DNA of 64,000 nucleotides from Volutella citrinella (taxonomy: Eukaryota; Ascomycota; Sordariomycetes; Hypocreales; Nectriaceae), in NCBI GenBank assembly GCA_034401135.1, contig JAWZSP010000007.1, positions 1,116,001 through 1,180,000 on the forward strand, read 5' to 3'. Below the pieces are notes generated by a model that was given only the letters and a program-made list of their open reading frames with translations, did not search any database and was not told the origin of the DNA. How positions within the stretch are numbered: the stretch's first letter is position 1; each line of letters starts with the position of its first letter. This document shows positions 11,032-22,294 of the stretch, piece after piece. The position numbers were made by a program, and so were the translations under genes.

Positions 11032-14000
11032 GCCGTAAAACGTCCAAGTGCGATGAGAAAATTTAGTTTGTTCGGCAACGGTGGTAACGATTCCCCACCA
11101 TGTCATGTTTGTATGAATGATTTGTTAAGTAAATTATGAGGGCGGCGTGTGATGATGTTGTTTTTCGCGGTTGGTCAAATGGGCAACGGTGTATAGGGGT
11201 TTCTGTGCACTCCATCTGTACTTACTTTCAGCTGCATTACATACCGGCATTTACGACATTGTATTGAATTGGTCTTGTCACGGCAATTTGGACCTTGGTG
11301 CTTCATCACCCATAATTATCCGATTAATATGCGTATGGCCTTTGAAGCTATGTTGGCGGCCGGTGCAACGTGTCAGAGGCCGACCCCACAGCCCACATCC
11401 TATGGCAGTTTTGAATCATGCAGATCATTCGAAGCTGTTGCCGAAAGGCTGAAACACATACCGAATTAGCATTGAATGGACAAGGTCAGAGAGGGATAGC
11501 TTAAAACCGTTATGACATCACCCCCGGGATTGGAGAGAGGTGGCTGAGTCGAAATAATTAGACAAGCAGGCAAAGAATCGGTCTTAGCAATTTGAGGGGC
11601 CGTCGTGAACTTGAAACACGTTCAAGTCGCATGCACTACTGTCGTGAGTGGTTCCTATGATCTTGATCCCAGCGTGGAGTTGTGGAATTGGGCCCTGGAC
11701 TCGGTGGACAAGGGTCCAGATCTGCTTCCAAGGCCCATTGAGTTAGCATGGGAGCCCACAACATCGCCCCGTGATGACACATTTTCTTCTCATGGCCTCA
11801 ACCGCATATGACGGGCTCAATTTTCACACTCAGCATCTGTCAGGCCAAGAGGTAACAGCACTAAGGCTGCGTAGTTAGCAGACCCTCTCATGCAGCCAGG
11901 GCCTAGAACCCAGCATGGTCGACTTTTCGATAGGACCCAACGTCTTCGGTTGCCAATGAACAACGGGCCATCAAATCTCATGTACAAGGGTGATGAGGGT
12001 GGACGATGATTTGCGTGCCTGGAACGGCCTGTCAATATACAGCTTGAACAAACAAGTCCCAGCAACCAGGGACAAGGCAGGTCGGCCTCGTCCCATGACT
12101 CGAAAAATCGGCCGGTGCAGTTACACCCGACAGACGGTGTAGAGTGGAGGCAGCGATAAACCCCACCCCGCCTTAGATGGCAGTCTGTCATCCACCAAGC
12201 GAAAGTGTAATGCACTGCGTAATTAATTACTACTGCGCAGTTTACCGCCACAGAAGCGCGCCCCTGGCATGATAGTCTGGACTGGTGGTGTCCAACAAGA
12301 CCGGGCTCAGCAGCGTCAATGTCTCAGCGACCCTGAGAATGGGCTTGCTTGCGGCTCGGGTCCAGCCCAAAGTCCAAAGGGCCAAGGACATGTGGTCTGC
12401 ACGCGATGGTCGGGCAGCTTATTGGCAAACGGGTGCGGCGCCGAGGCGTCTCTGTGCTCAGTGCGAGCTGGTGATTGGGGCCCTGGCCAGTGGGCATGCG
12501 CCGGAGTCGCCGCCTAGGGACGGATGACGTCGTCGCCAGCGTCATTACCGGGCCCGCTTGTAGGGATTGGGGGATGACGCTGATGATGATGACGCTAAGA
12601 AGGGGGTGGGGTGGGGTAGGCTCCTACTGAGCTCTCGCCCGACAGCCAGACAAGACAATAAAAGTGATGGTTAGCGCCAGGTTATTGCGCCTGGATGGGT
12701 TGACATTGTCATGATCTGAGCTCCGAATAGCACATGCCAGCTTGCGCGTGTCCTTCGAGGCATCCAATGCAATCGCCATCTTGACTTATCAAGCAAGGTG
12801 CCTATACGGAACTTACAGGGCCTTGAAGGCCCAAAGCTGGTTTGCAAGGGCAGGGATGGCTCAACTGGCTGGGCCTGGTGAACCACAGGTACTGGACTCC
12901 ACAGATGTCGAGCAGGGTACGGCAGCATGGAAGGCACTCACTGGCAGCCCACGCCCTCTCCCAAAGCCGCACATACACACTACACAGCCTTGACAGCTAC
13001 GATCCCTGGATGCGATATCATGGCGGCCAGGATCGACGTGTGGCCAACGCGTGCTTGTGATGTAGATGACGATAACGATGATGCCACCGCTTCAGCGCGT
13101 GGGCCAGAGACAGAGCGAAGCTCCCTGATCCATCGTCGCCAACTCCATGCCGGGATGAATGCGGAGGGTTTGGTGCGACGACGGACGGGATTGTCCTGAC
13201 CTTGTGCCCCGTAGTGTACTGCCCGCCACGGAAGGGCTCATGATCCCTATTCATGACAACCATACGTAGTAGTATCGACATCAGCATCCTGAGTCGCGCA
13301 TGAGTTCGCAGCCCCTCCCGGCTCCCAGGGATGATATTGTCGTAGCATGGTGAAATGTTCCAGTTGCCCCAAACACGGAAGCTTCAACTTCGGAGCCTCT
13401 TCTCCAACGCAGCAATCCGTCCAACAAAGGCCCACCCGCACCTTGCGCCTGCATCCATTCCTCCTGCGATCTGGAAGCAGCCACAAAGCCCAGCTCTGGG
13501 CAGCTCCCGAAAGGCAAAAAAGCATCGTCCCCACCAGGCCAGTGCCGCACCACGTTTTGGACACACCCCACTTGCACAGAACCAGACAGACAGGCGCTCT
13601 GGCCCAGCGGCCTAAGTGCCTCCCCGTAGTTTCGAAGCAAATCCACCCACTGGCAACCTGCACAAGCCTCTGCTCCATCAGTGACCTCACTCGCCCTCCT
13701 CGGAATTGCGCCAGCTCCCTAGCTCCCAAGGCTTGCCAGTCCCGGCCCCAGTCCCAGTTGCGGCCAGCCTGCGCAAGAATCTTCCCACAACGCCCCCTCC
13801 CCCTCCCTGTCTTTTCGTTTTTTCCTTGCTGCTTAGTCGCTTAGTGCCCCAGACCAGGGAATCCATCATCCATCCAACCTGCAAGCTGCCCCGGCCTCGA
13901 CTCCGCCGCCCACTGTCACAACCCCGATCGCTCATTGCTGCGACGGAGCGATCCGTGATCTTCACTTATTATTTTTCATCTCACACTCTGCCATTATTGA

Positions 14001-14501
14001 TACAGCCTTGCTCTAAAGTGCATCGCTTGCATCGTGCTCTGCTCCAGCTTTCAGCTCCGTCGGCCTCACTCCTTGCTTTCCCTCGCGATACGCGCCAGAG
14101 CACACAACCTAGACCCACGCCACTACGCCCCAGGACCCCTCTACCTAGCGACTGGGCTCGTTAAACCCCGCAGCTTCCGCGCTGGCCTGCTGCTGCTGCA
14201 ACCGCTACTGCTGTTTCCTGGCTTTTGTTACAAATCCAGGCCAGGTTCCAGGTTTTCTAGATCACAACGCCAGCCGCTCCTCTACGAACCACCTTCGCCT
14301 TCTCCCCTTTGCTCTCCCTCTTCCTGACTCCCGCGCTTACTCTCGCCGCGACGACTACGACTAACGCGCCACTTACGACCACGGGATCGAGGCGCCAGGC
14401 GGCAGCAATAAGAGAACCTCTACCTCGCCACAGGCAGGCAGTCGGCCCAACCTCATCCACTACTGGCGGCCTGTCGAGCCTCAGCGACCCCTCCAGCAGC
14501 C
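11032..14501. other. Intergenic, 3.5 kb, with probable long kinase leader
   Basis: From 11032 to about 13300 I see nothing but short random open frames. From about 13700 to 14500 the plus strand is strongly pyrimidine-rich with few purine runs, which is typical of a long 5' untranslated leader of a regulatory gene; it ends at the ATG of the Srk1-type kinase. An open frame at 11817-12251 on the minus strand was considered and rejected. Confidence 0.5.
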
Positions 14502-16782
14502 ATGTCCACAATTCAGCAGCTCAAGAACTTCATCCGCCACGGTGCGTTCCACCCTATCATGCGCCATGAAAATAACGAGACAGGACGTTGCTGATGTTTA
14601 CCCCAGGAAAGCAAGCTCGTGTCGTGCCCGACGACGCGGCTCGCAAGCCCGATGCCGCCCTTGGACAGCCCCCCCAGAACAAGGCACCACAAGCCGATAC
14701 CTCCAACGCCAACGCCCCAGACTCCCAGAACACAGTTGACATGAACGTGGACGCATCCCCCGAGACGACTCGAAGCACTAAGAGCAAGCGTGTCGACGAC
14801 GCAAACCTGGCCAAGCTAATCGCCGAGGAGAACGCTAGCAAGAGCAAGTTTCCTCGCTATCCAGGCCTGGAGCGATGGGAGCTCATTGATAAGATGGGCG
14901 ACGGCGCCTTCAGCAATGTGTACCGTGCCCGCGATACCCAGGGCGACCGCGGCGAAGTCGCCATCAAAGTCGTCCGCAAGTACGAAATGAACAGCATGCA
15001 GGTAAGCTTGCCTGGGGTTGTCCGTATCCGCGTAGACCCTTCTCCTTTTGTTTTGTCGAATTTTTTTGGTCATTCTGCTCGTCCGTTTCCAACCCCATTT
15101 ACCAACACGGGGTCACCCCTCCTCATAGGGAAACAAGCATTTACATCCGGACTTCAAAAAAGTCCCCAAGGCTGCTGAGGTGCGAGACTATTTTTCCTTC
15201 TTCGTTTCATCTTTCCTTGAAAGCCCATCAGTGCTACAGACCAGAAGCATGACATCGTCCTTATTGCCTGGGGTAGCCCCCATGATGTGGGATGGGTGCA
15301 TGGCTCGCGATTCAGCCAAGTAGCATACTAACACTACCCCAGCGCTCCAATATCTTGAAGGAGGTCCAGATCATGCGTCAGCTGGATCATCCCAACATTA
15401 TCAAGCTCGTCGATTTCTCCGAGTCTCGACAATACTACTATATTGTCCTCGAGCTTGCCCCTGGTGGCGAGCTGTTCCATCAGATTGTCCGCCTCACATA
15501 CTTCAGCGAGGAGCTATCCCGACATGTCATCGTTCAGGTCGCAAAGGCACTAGAGTATTTGCACGAAGAGAAGGGAGTTGTTCATCGGTAAGTAGCTTCT
15601 GCTCCCCCTTGATTTTCGCGGGTGCGGCCCAGCCGTTGATCTGCCCCTCCTGACGTCATTTGCCCCCTCCCCCCCTTGCCAAACGACGACATCATGAGCT
15701 CGGCTAACATTCTTGACAGTGACATCAAGCCTGAAAACATTCTGTACAACCCGATTCCGTTCGTCCCGTCGACACACCAGAAGCCTAAGCAGCCGGGCGA
15801 TGAGGACAAGGTCGACGAAGGCGAGTTCATCCGCGGCCAGGGTGCCGGTGGCATTGGGCAGATTAAGATCGCCGATTTTGGGCTTTCCAAGATTGTTTGG
15901 GACAACCAGACCATGACCCCTTGTGGCACGGTGGGCTATACTGCCCCCGAAATTGTAAAAGACGAGCGCTACTCTAAGTCTGTGGATATGTGGGCGCTAG
16001 GATGCGTACTCTACACTCTGCTGTGCGGATTCCCTCCTTTCTACGACGAGAGTATCGAGGTCTTGACCGAGAAGGTGGCCAGGGGCCAGTATACCTTCCT
16101 GTCGCCTTGGTGGGATGACATCTCCCAATCTGCCCAGGATCTCATCAGCCACCTCCTGACTGTTGACCCCGAGAAGCGATACACCATCGTCGAATTCTTG
16201 GCTCACCCGTGGGTTCGTGGCAACGGCCCCACACCCCGAGAGGAGAAGAAGAAGCCCGACGCAATGCTCCGCGCATTTGATGCGTCCAAGTTTGAGGATC
16301 CTGGAAAGCGGTCCGATTTCCGTTCCCCTGGTGCTGTCAACCTGCGAGAGGTCTTTGATGTCGGTTATGCTGTGCATCGACAAGAAGAGGAAGGCAAGCG
16401 AAGACAACAGATTGGCGCCAAGGCAGGCCCTGGAAGGTTCCTGGGCGGCCTCAACGAAGAAGACGAGGACGATGAGGATATGATGCAGATTGATGGACAG
16501 TCTCCTGGCCCCCCCAATTTTGGCGGCACCCAAGCTCTGGAGCAGAGCATGCGAGAGACCAAAATCCGAGACCAGGAGCACGAGGCTCGCGGCCGTGAGA
16601 GGGAGCGTGGCGACCGAGATCGCAACGAAAAGGGCTACGGCCAGCATTCTGCTACTGTTGCCGCCGCTGCCCGCCAGCAGGTGCGCGATCGCAACCGGCA
16701 ACGGGGTGCGTTTGAGCTCAACCTGGACAACGCCACACTTCTCGGCAAACGAAACAAGAAGGTGCCCATCATGGGGGTTTAG
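14502..16782 (+). CDS. srk1: Srk1/Rck2-type MAPK-activated Ser/Thr protein kinase
   Basis: Five exons: 14502-14541, 14607-15001, 15129-15179, 15343-15587, 15720-16782; 597 aa. Kinase landmarks: Gly loop GDGAFSNV (111-118), AIK lysine K134, alpha-C Glu in KEVQ (about 169), catalytic HRDIKPEN (D245), DFG (296-298) and APE (319-321). About 40 residues are inserted between the catalytic loop and DFG, as in the fission-yeast Srk1 / budding-yeast Rck1-Rck2 branch of CaMK-like kinases. The 51-nt third exon supplies GNKHLHPDFKK, a segment I associate with this family between beta3 and alpha-C. The C-terminal 200 residues are charged and end in a basic segment (LLGKRNKK), a plausible docking region for the Hog1/Sty1 MAPK. 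In yeasts these kinases act below the stress MAPK on translation and cell cycle. The long CT-rich leader suggests translational control, which is inference. Confidence 0.92.
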
Positions 16783-17848
16783 GAGCCCACAGATGTCGAT
16801 TCATTACATGCCGGAACTGTCGTAAGCGACCAGCGACCCAGTGTCGTGACGCTTAGTCGGTACCCCACCGAGGAGCTTACGTTTGTGCTTGAAGACGATG
16901 ACGGGGCAATATGATACACGTGTGACAATGATGTTGCAGCGCCTCGAGGGTTTACCAGCAAACCACCCAGTTTCAACGAGTAGTTTACACGAGCAGTGAG
17001 GAGTTGCTCCAACTGTCAGCATCAGTGGCAGGTGTGATTGAAGACGGCATTTAGGCGTATATGGAGTATAATGGTTTATTGTGGGGGCTGACGAGAAGCC
17101 GCCCCGAGTCCCCGGGGATTTACTCGACCTTTGCGGTGTCTATTTTGCTGCGCATGTACTGTCCGAGAGTGGAGGCCAAGAGTTGGGATCTTTTCCCTGG
17201 TGTTGCAATTGCACCATGTTGTGTCAGCAGCGGCTACAGAGCAACGTCTATACAGGCAAGGACAGACATTGTCCATCGATGGGCTGGGAGTTTGGGGGAA
17301 TCTTGGACGCGCCAGATTGATGATTGTAAACGAAGCAAATATTACAAGCCGTGCAACTACCTATAAGATTGGAATACGCACTCGGTGAAATTCGGATCAG
17401 TCTTTGGGACTTGTTTATCGTGGCGACATAATTTCGACTGTAAGCACTACTTGACGTGAGAGCGGCATGCCTACACAGACAAACGAACAGTGGAGCTCAT
17501 GGCCACCTCATAGCGGTGTTGGAGCCGCCTGGCACCAGTTGCCGCATCATGTATTAAGTGCTCGGTGGACCCTTACCAACCGAGTCGCGAGTATTGCCGT
17601 TTCGAGAGATGGGATGGATGGGAACAAGGGGCACTGGTGGAGGTGCGGCTGCACGATCCAGGGTGGCCTGGTTGTGAGTTGCATTGTGGAGTGGGCCGAG
17701 CGCCGTTATACCTCCGGAGTGCCATTCTCTTTCCCTCGCTCCTGGAACGATGTGACGAAATGGGCTCTCAATTGGAGTGTACGGGTGAAGCTGTATGGGT
17801 TGTGGACAGTGCAGCAACCATTCTACTTTGATGGGGTTGTCACTGCCT
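16783..17848. other. Intergenic between convergent genes
   Basis: About 1.07 kb between the 3' ends of the kinase gene (+) and the zinc-binding acidic protein gene (-). Presumably both 3' untranslated regions; no other gene or structured element seen. Confidence 0.5.
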
Positions 17849-18475
17849 CTACAGGTGTCCATCATCCTCCTCCTCATCATCATCATCATCATTTGAATCC
17901 TCTTCATCTGAATCATCCTCCTGGGCGAGAATTCCCAGCTGAGATCGCGTTGAAATCGGCCGGGCCTTGTGCTTGCCTTTGGTGCATCCAGGTTCGTTTC
18001 CCCTCCGGTCACAGCACAACCAAATGAAACCTTCAGGAAACTCCCTCTTGTTTTCTTCAGAGTCAATAGGGCCGTGGCAGTTTTCGTCGGTGTCAGCCCA
18101 GACATCATCGTCATAGTCTGGTTCCATCGAGTCTACCCACACACTGTGAGCGAGTTGAAGGCCTGGACTGAGACGGGAAAGTCGAGACAAACCGAAATGG
18201 TAGGTACAGCTCTTTGGCGTGTTTTCCTGGGCGTAAAATGGCTCTTCGCACTGTACACATATCATCACCTCACTGGTAGCCTTACGCTTGCGCGACGACT
18301 CTGGCGACGACAACGACAACGGGGGCTCGTGCCCTATGATGGAGGTATAGTACTGGACTGCCTTGGCGCGGGTATTGTGATCTGTGCAGACGGTGCGTAA
18401 GATGGTGCGGATTGTCGATTCGGGGGCGCCCATCATCGCATCGAACCTGAGTTCTGTCTCAATTGAGCCCACCAT
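17849..18475 (-). CDS. Small acidic putative zinc-binding protein (C/H motif pairs)
   Basis: Open from 18475 to 17849. A 60-nt segment (18192-18133) has a GTTTGT donor, a CTCAC branch-like site and a GTAG acceptor. It is a multiple of three without a stop, so the gene reads as 208 aa if retained or 188 aa if removed. Removal joins CTYHF directly to DSMEPDYDDDVW, which gives a more family-like spacing. Features: a basic patch SRKRK (about 61-65, possible NLS), CVQC plus C..H (about 73-93), then WLCCDRRGNEPGCTKGKH, a second cluster able to complete a zinc site, and a terminal run of Asp/Glu encoded by a GAT/GAA-rich tract. Similar C2H2-like domains occur in many fungal hypothetical proteins. 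Role unknown; nuclear location is a guess from the basic patch and acidic tail. Confidence 0.78.
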   Translation of the reverse strand: MVGSIETELRFDAMMGAPESTIRTILRTVCTDHNTRAKAVQYYTSIIGHEPPLSLSSPESSRKRKATSEVMICVQCEEPFYAQENTPKSCTYHFGLSRLSRLSPGLQLAHSVWVDSMEPDYDDDVWADTDENCHGPIDSEENKREFPEGFIWLCCDRRGNEPGCTKGKHKARPISTRSQLGILAQEDDSDEEDSNDDDDDEEEDDGHL

Positions 18476-19492
18476 GCTGTATCTAATGGGTCAATTGGCT
18501 ACTGTGCCTGTGTGTGTGTGTTTGTTTGCCTGATGCAGAAGCTGTTGTCGTCCCGCTAATTGCGCGTACGCAGCCCTGTTTGCCGTCGTGGTGGGATTTA
18601 TTTGCTTTTCAGCCCGAACGACCGGGATCGACGCATCAGGCCCACCGCAAACTCTCGGCATATTAACAAGATTACTACCGTTATGACCATTGATTCGCCA
18701 TGTCATTATCGTGCTCTCACGATGGACCTGGTAGCCCTCGACGCTGACGCTGGGCTGGGACGACGTTCACATCAATCTCACTCAACCGACGTCCGGCCTC
18801 ACCTCGCAGGCATCAGCCCGTCACTGCTGCTGAGAGATGGGTCGAGGTCGTTATGAACAGCCATGCGTCACGGAGCTGTTTTGCTGCCATCTCTTCTATA
18901 AATATGTGTTGGACTATCATTGATCTTTCTCTTCCATCATTACCGGAACACAACACCACAACCTGGCTTGTTACCTCTCGGTGAACCACAACCTACAGCA
19001 ATCATCTCCGATATCCACTGGCTTTGGTCCGCTATACCGAACCAGACCGCAAATACTACGCTGTAGTATCCACACCAAGAGAGCCCATCGGGGTAGCTAG
19101 GAACCCAGCGCCTGGGTCCCGGATCCCGGTAAGTTGCCGCTGTTCGCCTTGTCTCTGTCTGTCTCTGTGCCGGGTCGACACCCGACTATCCAACCCCTGG
19201 TCAAGGCCAACATACCACAACGGTGAGGCTACTGCCGAGCAAGAGGCCGTTGCCAGTGTGGGCTTGGGGAACTCCACCATTGCATGCATGATCGCTAGCA
19301 TTACCCGTCTTCGCTTGGTGCAATCCCAGGGGTCCATCGCTCTCTGAGAGGGTCCGAAATGTAGAGAGACGTCTGAATATCGGCTGACCCCGGATTTAGG
19401 ATCCGTTTCGTGGTGGTATATAAACCTCCAAGACTCGCTATCAGAAACAAGGAGGAACCTTCGACACAGCCTCTCTTCCTTGCCAAGTCAAG
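18476..19492. promoter_or_regulatory. Divergent promoter region with two TATA boxes on the plus strand
   Basis: One kb between the divergent zinc-binding gene (-) and CE5 esterase (+). TATAAATA at 18897-18904 and TATATAAA at 19417-19424 both face right. The second sits 76 nt before the esterase ATG and is its likely core promoter. After the first TATA box the sequence is CA/CT-rich like a leader and has a GTAAGT donor at 19129-19134, but I find no good coding frame. A GT-repeat tract lies near 18510-18525. Confidence 0.55.
19417..19424 (+). promoter_or_regulatory. TATA box of the CE5 esterase gene
   Basis: TATATAAA 69-76 nt upstream of the ATG at 19493, followed by a short leader. Strong match in sequence and position to a fungal core promoter of a highly inducible secreted enzyme. 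Confidence 0.7.
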
Positions 19493-20384
19493 ATGCTGTT
19501 TCTCTCCGCCGTCGTCACCACGCTGGCTGCAGTGGCTACCGCCGCCGTCTGCAAGCAGGATAAAGAGTGTGCATCCGGAGCACACATCATTGTGTCTCGG
19601 GCGAGCACCGAGGCCCCCGGTCCGGGCATGCTCGCTGCTGTTGCCCAGGGCATCCAGTTGCAGATCCCTGGCTCTGACATTGTCGCTCTCGACTATCCCG
19701 CCGTTCTGGATCCATATGTCCAGTCTCAGACTACCGGTGTTGCCGCCTTGACGAAGCTCATCCAGGAGTACGCCATGAAGTGCCCTCGAACCAAGATGAT
19801 CCTGATGGGCTATTCCCAGGTATGTAATTACTTTTCGGCACACCTCTCGCTTATTATTTGCCTATTCATGCTGATCAAGTGGCCTGCAGGGTGCCCATGT
19901 CACTGCCGACGTTCTCTGCGGTGCTAGCGAGGAAGGGTTCCCGCCAACCCAACCCCAGCTCCGCCATGTGGTTGACAAGGGTATGTTATAATGATCCAAA
20001 CCCAAAGAGTACCATAGTTGCGGGAAAGGATGGCTGCTAATCTGTAACTAGTTGCCGCTGTGATCCTTATGGGCGATCCCAGCCACACCGAAGGCCAGCC
20101 CTTCAACAACGGAACCAGCTCCGGTAGCGGCGTAAGTCTCCGTTCATTTGAAGGATTACAAAACAAACAGTGACTAACCAGCTTGTCCGATACAGATGTT
20201 CCCACGCCAGAAGCCCAAGGGCTGTAAGGCCGTCGCCCAAAAGATGGTCTCCTACTGCGACGCAGACGACATGTTCTGCGAGAATGGTGGCACAAGCCTT
20301 GCGGTCCACATGAACTACGTGCCCACGTATGGTACCAACGCTGTCGACTTTGCTGTTTCCAAGTACAAAGCCATGCACCATTAG
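19493..20384 (+). CDS. Secreted cutinase / acetylxylan esterase family (CE5) hydrolase
   Basis: Exons 19493-19819, 19890-19980, 20052-20131, 20196-20384; 228 aa. A signal peptide covers about residues 1-17. The catalytic triad of the cutinase fold is complete: nucleophile Ser108 in GYSQG at the exon 1/2 junction, Asp191 in DDMFC, and His204 in AVHMNY. Paired cysteines expected of CE5 are present (e.g. C20, C26, C97, C176, C187, C194). Length (about 200-230 aa) fits the family, which deacetylates xylan or cleaves cutin esters outside the cell. The RASTEAPGPGML opening resembles acetylxylan esterases more than classical cutinases, which is a judgement from pattern. It is preceded by a strong TATA box and probably induced by plant material. 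Confidence 0.93.
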
Positions 20385-20746
20385 ACTGCTGGTAGGCGTT
20401 CGACAGGCAAGCCACGCGGTAATCGTCGCGGCGGGGGGAGAGTGATACGACATGAGAGTGAACATTGTGGGAACGGGAGACGAGGATAATTGAGGCGCCT
20501 TCATCGGGCCCAGTAATGCTAGATGTTCTCCATAGAGTTTCGCAACTTGTGATGATCAAGAATACTATTTCCCATTTGCAAAAGTGTGTAATACAGTGCA
20601 GTTCGGCTTGTTCACTTCCAAGATTCCAATCCCAAGCAATGATGACCCAGGTGCTACCTGTTCAGCATTTTGGAAACAGTAGTTAGAGGCACAGTAGCAA
20701 GGAAATTAAAATGTCCATTTGTGGTACAGTAGAAACATCAAGCTAC
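20385..20746. other. Short intergenic between convergent genes
   Basis: 360 nt between the ends of the CE5 gene (+) and the uncharacterised minus-strand gene; presumably 3' untranslated sequences. Nothing else seen. Confidence 0.5.
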
Positions 20747-21823
20747 CTATCTTCTTAAACCATTGTTCAGTATCATCAGGTCCTCCCAATCTGCGCACCT
20801 GGTTGGGTACTCCTGCCAACCCGGCGCACACCCGGCGACGATGCCCATCTCTGCATGAAAAGAGTGCCGGGTTGCGTTGACTGTAAGTACTGGCCTTGAG
20901 CGGACGGCTTCCTGGCGGACCCGGCCATTGTTATTAGCCAGTTCCGCCTGGAACTTGTCTTCGCACCGAAGCTGGACCAGCGCTTCGGAGAGAGTCGACG
21001 CATGTGCACGGCGCAGTATGGAATGTCGCCATGATATATCGCTGGTGCCATTGGCATCCTGGATGTCTCCCAGGACATCGCAGCAGAGCCCGGCATCTTG
21101 AAGCAAGTCTGTCGCCTGTGGGTTGGTGAGAGTAAATGGCAGCCAAAACTGCTGCGAGGCGATGGCTGGTGTTCGAGCAACACTCAACCAGTTGCCTTCT
21201 TCGCCGGATGTGGCAATCTTCTTCAAAATCATCGTGATGTGGCTCGCATAGGCCTTCTGTAGTCTTCCGCCGTGGAACTCGAGGTCCTGGATGTAAGCTC
21301 TGGCAAGTTGATCCGCCAGACTGGGCAGGGCCAGAAACATGGCGCCGGTTGCATGGTCATAGGTCTTTTGTAAGAGGGACCACCACTCCTCGCCGACATA
21401 GAGGATTCGTACATGGCAGAGTTGACCGTCGGAAGTCGCTATGCCATACGTGTCTGTCTGGCCTGGTATGCTGACAAGGCCCTTGGCAAACGCCCAGTTT
21501 CGGATGGTATCGCGGGATTCCTTTCGGCAAAGGATGCTCACATGTGTGGGCGCATGAGGACTAAGTCCGTATGCCATCATAGCGGCACGGCCGGAGATGG
21601 CATAGGAGAAATGAGAAAAGAGTAAGGCGATTCGGTCGATAACTTCGTAGACGGTTGCAGGTGACATGCGGTGGTTTCGGTCTTGGTTCGATGCTCGGTG
21701 CTGTTGTGAGCGATGCCGCCTTGCCGTCGTAGCCGAAGTAGCACTGGGGTTTCGAAACAAACCGAATAGCCCTCTTCCCCCCAGTATCGGGGGAAGAGAG
21801 GCTAGCCAGGAACGAAATCCCAT
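20747..21823 (-). CDS. Uncharacterised fungal protein, possibly nucleotidyltransferase-like
   Basis: Uninterrupted frame; the first in-frame ATG is at 21823 (MGFRSWLASLPP), giving 358 aa. The frame stays open for 132 nt further upstream without another ATG, so an upstream exon cannot be excluded. The opening to about residue 55 is rich in Arg/Ser/His and looks disordered. The core begins PATVYEVIDRIALLFSHFSY, followed by an AISGRAAMMAYG segment that recalls the glycine-rich start of small nucleotidyltransferase-like folds, with GLSPHAPTHVSILC after it. No aspartate pair typical of an active nucleotidyltransferase is obvious to me, so the assignment is weak. No signal peptide and no membrane helix. 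It lies in the same orientation as and 470 nt downstream of Rpn11, with no functional link evident. Confidence 0.72.
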   Translation of the reverse strand: MGFRSWLASLPPILGGRGLFGLFRNPSATSATTARRHRSQQHRASNQDRNHRMSPATVYEVIDRIALLFSHFSYAISGRAAMMAYGLSPHAPTHVSILCRKESRDTIRNWAFAKGLVSIPGQTDTYGIATSDGQLCHVRILYVGEEWWSLLQKTYDHATGAMFLALPSLADQLARAYIQDLEFHGGRLQKAYASHITMILKKIATSGEEGNWLSVARTPAIASQQFWLPFTLTNPQATDLLQDAGLCCDVLGDIQDANGTSDISWRHSILRRAHASTLSEALVQLRCEDKFQAELANNNGRVRQEAVRSRPVLTVNATRHSFHAEMGIVAGCAPGWQEYPTRCADWEDLMILNNGLRR

Positions 21824-22294
21824 GGTGAGACGGTAGCACGATGGTTCAACTTTGAGGGTTGTGGTTTGTCGTGAGAGGTGAAATACCTTTTGAGTTGCTG
21901 GTAGCAAACGATTGCAAGATGACGCAAACAAGTCTGTGGATGGCTTTTCTCTCAATTGCAGTCTAGGTATTTATCTATTTCTCTCTCCACGGGATTTATG
22001 AACCTCGGGGGGAGCACGCACTTGTTCCAATGCACACGCTGCCCTGAGTGAGAAAGAGTCATACGAACAGAACAGAACGACGGCAGGGGTTCATCAGGGG
22101 CAGGAATCACACAGCAGATGGCAAGAGAACAACACGTTGTGCAAGAATTAAGTGCCATAGATACGATTCCTGCCTTGCATAGTCCTCGTAGCCTGGCTGC
22201 GTTTCTAAATCGTCCATCCTGACCGACTCCAACGCCAAATAATCTTACAAGCCCAGTCTAAGGCTTAGCCAGTGTACCCATTTCCATTGATTCT
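21824..22294. other. Intergenic, 470 nt
   Basis: Between Rpn11 and the downstream same-strand gene. It must hold the Rpn11 3' end and the promoter of the uncharacterised gene. No other feature seen. Confidence 0.5.

Noticed and set aside
11817..12251. 144-codon minus-strand frame
   Set aside because: Trp/Cys/His-rich translation without a fold or signal pattern; probably chance.
4325..20384. Biosynthetic gene cluster around the MFS permease
   Set aside because: The permease is a Dal5-type importer and no polyketide, peptide or terpene synthase or tailoring enzyme lies within 10 kb.
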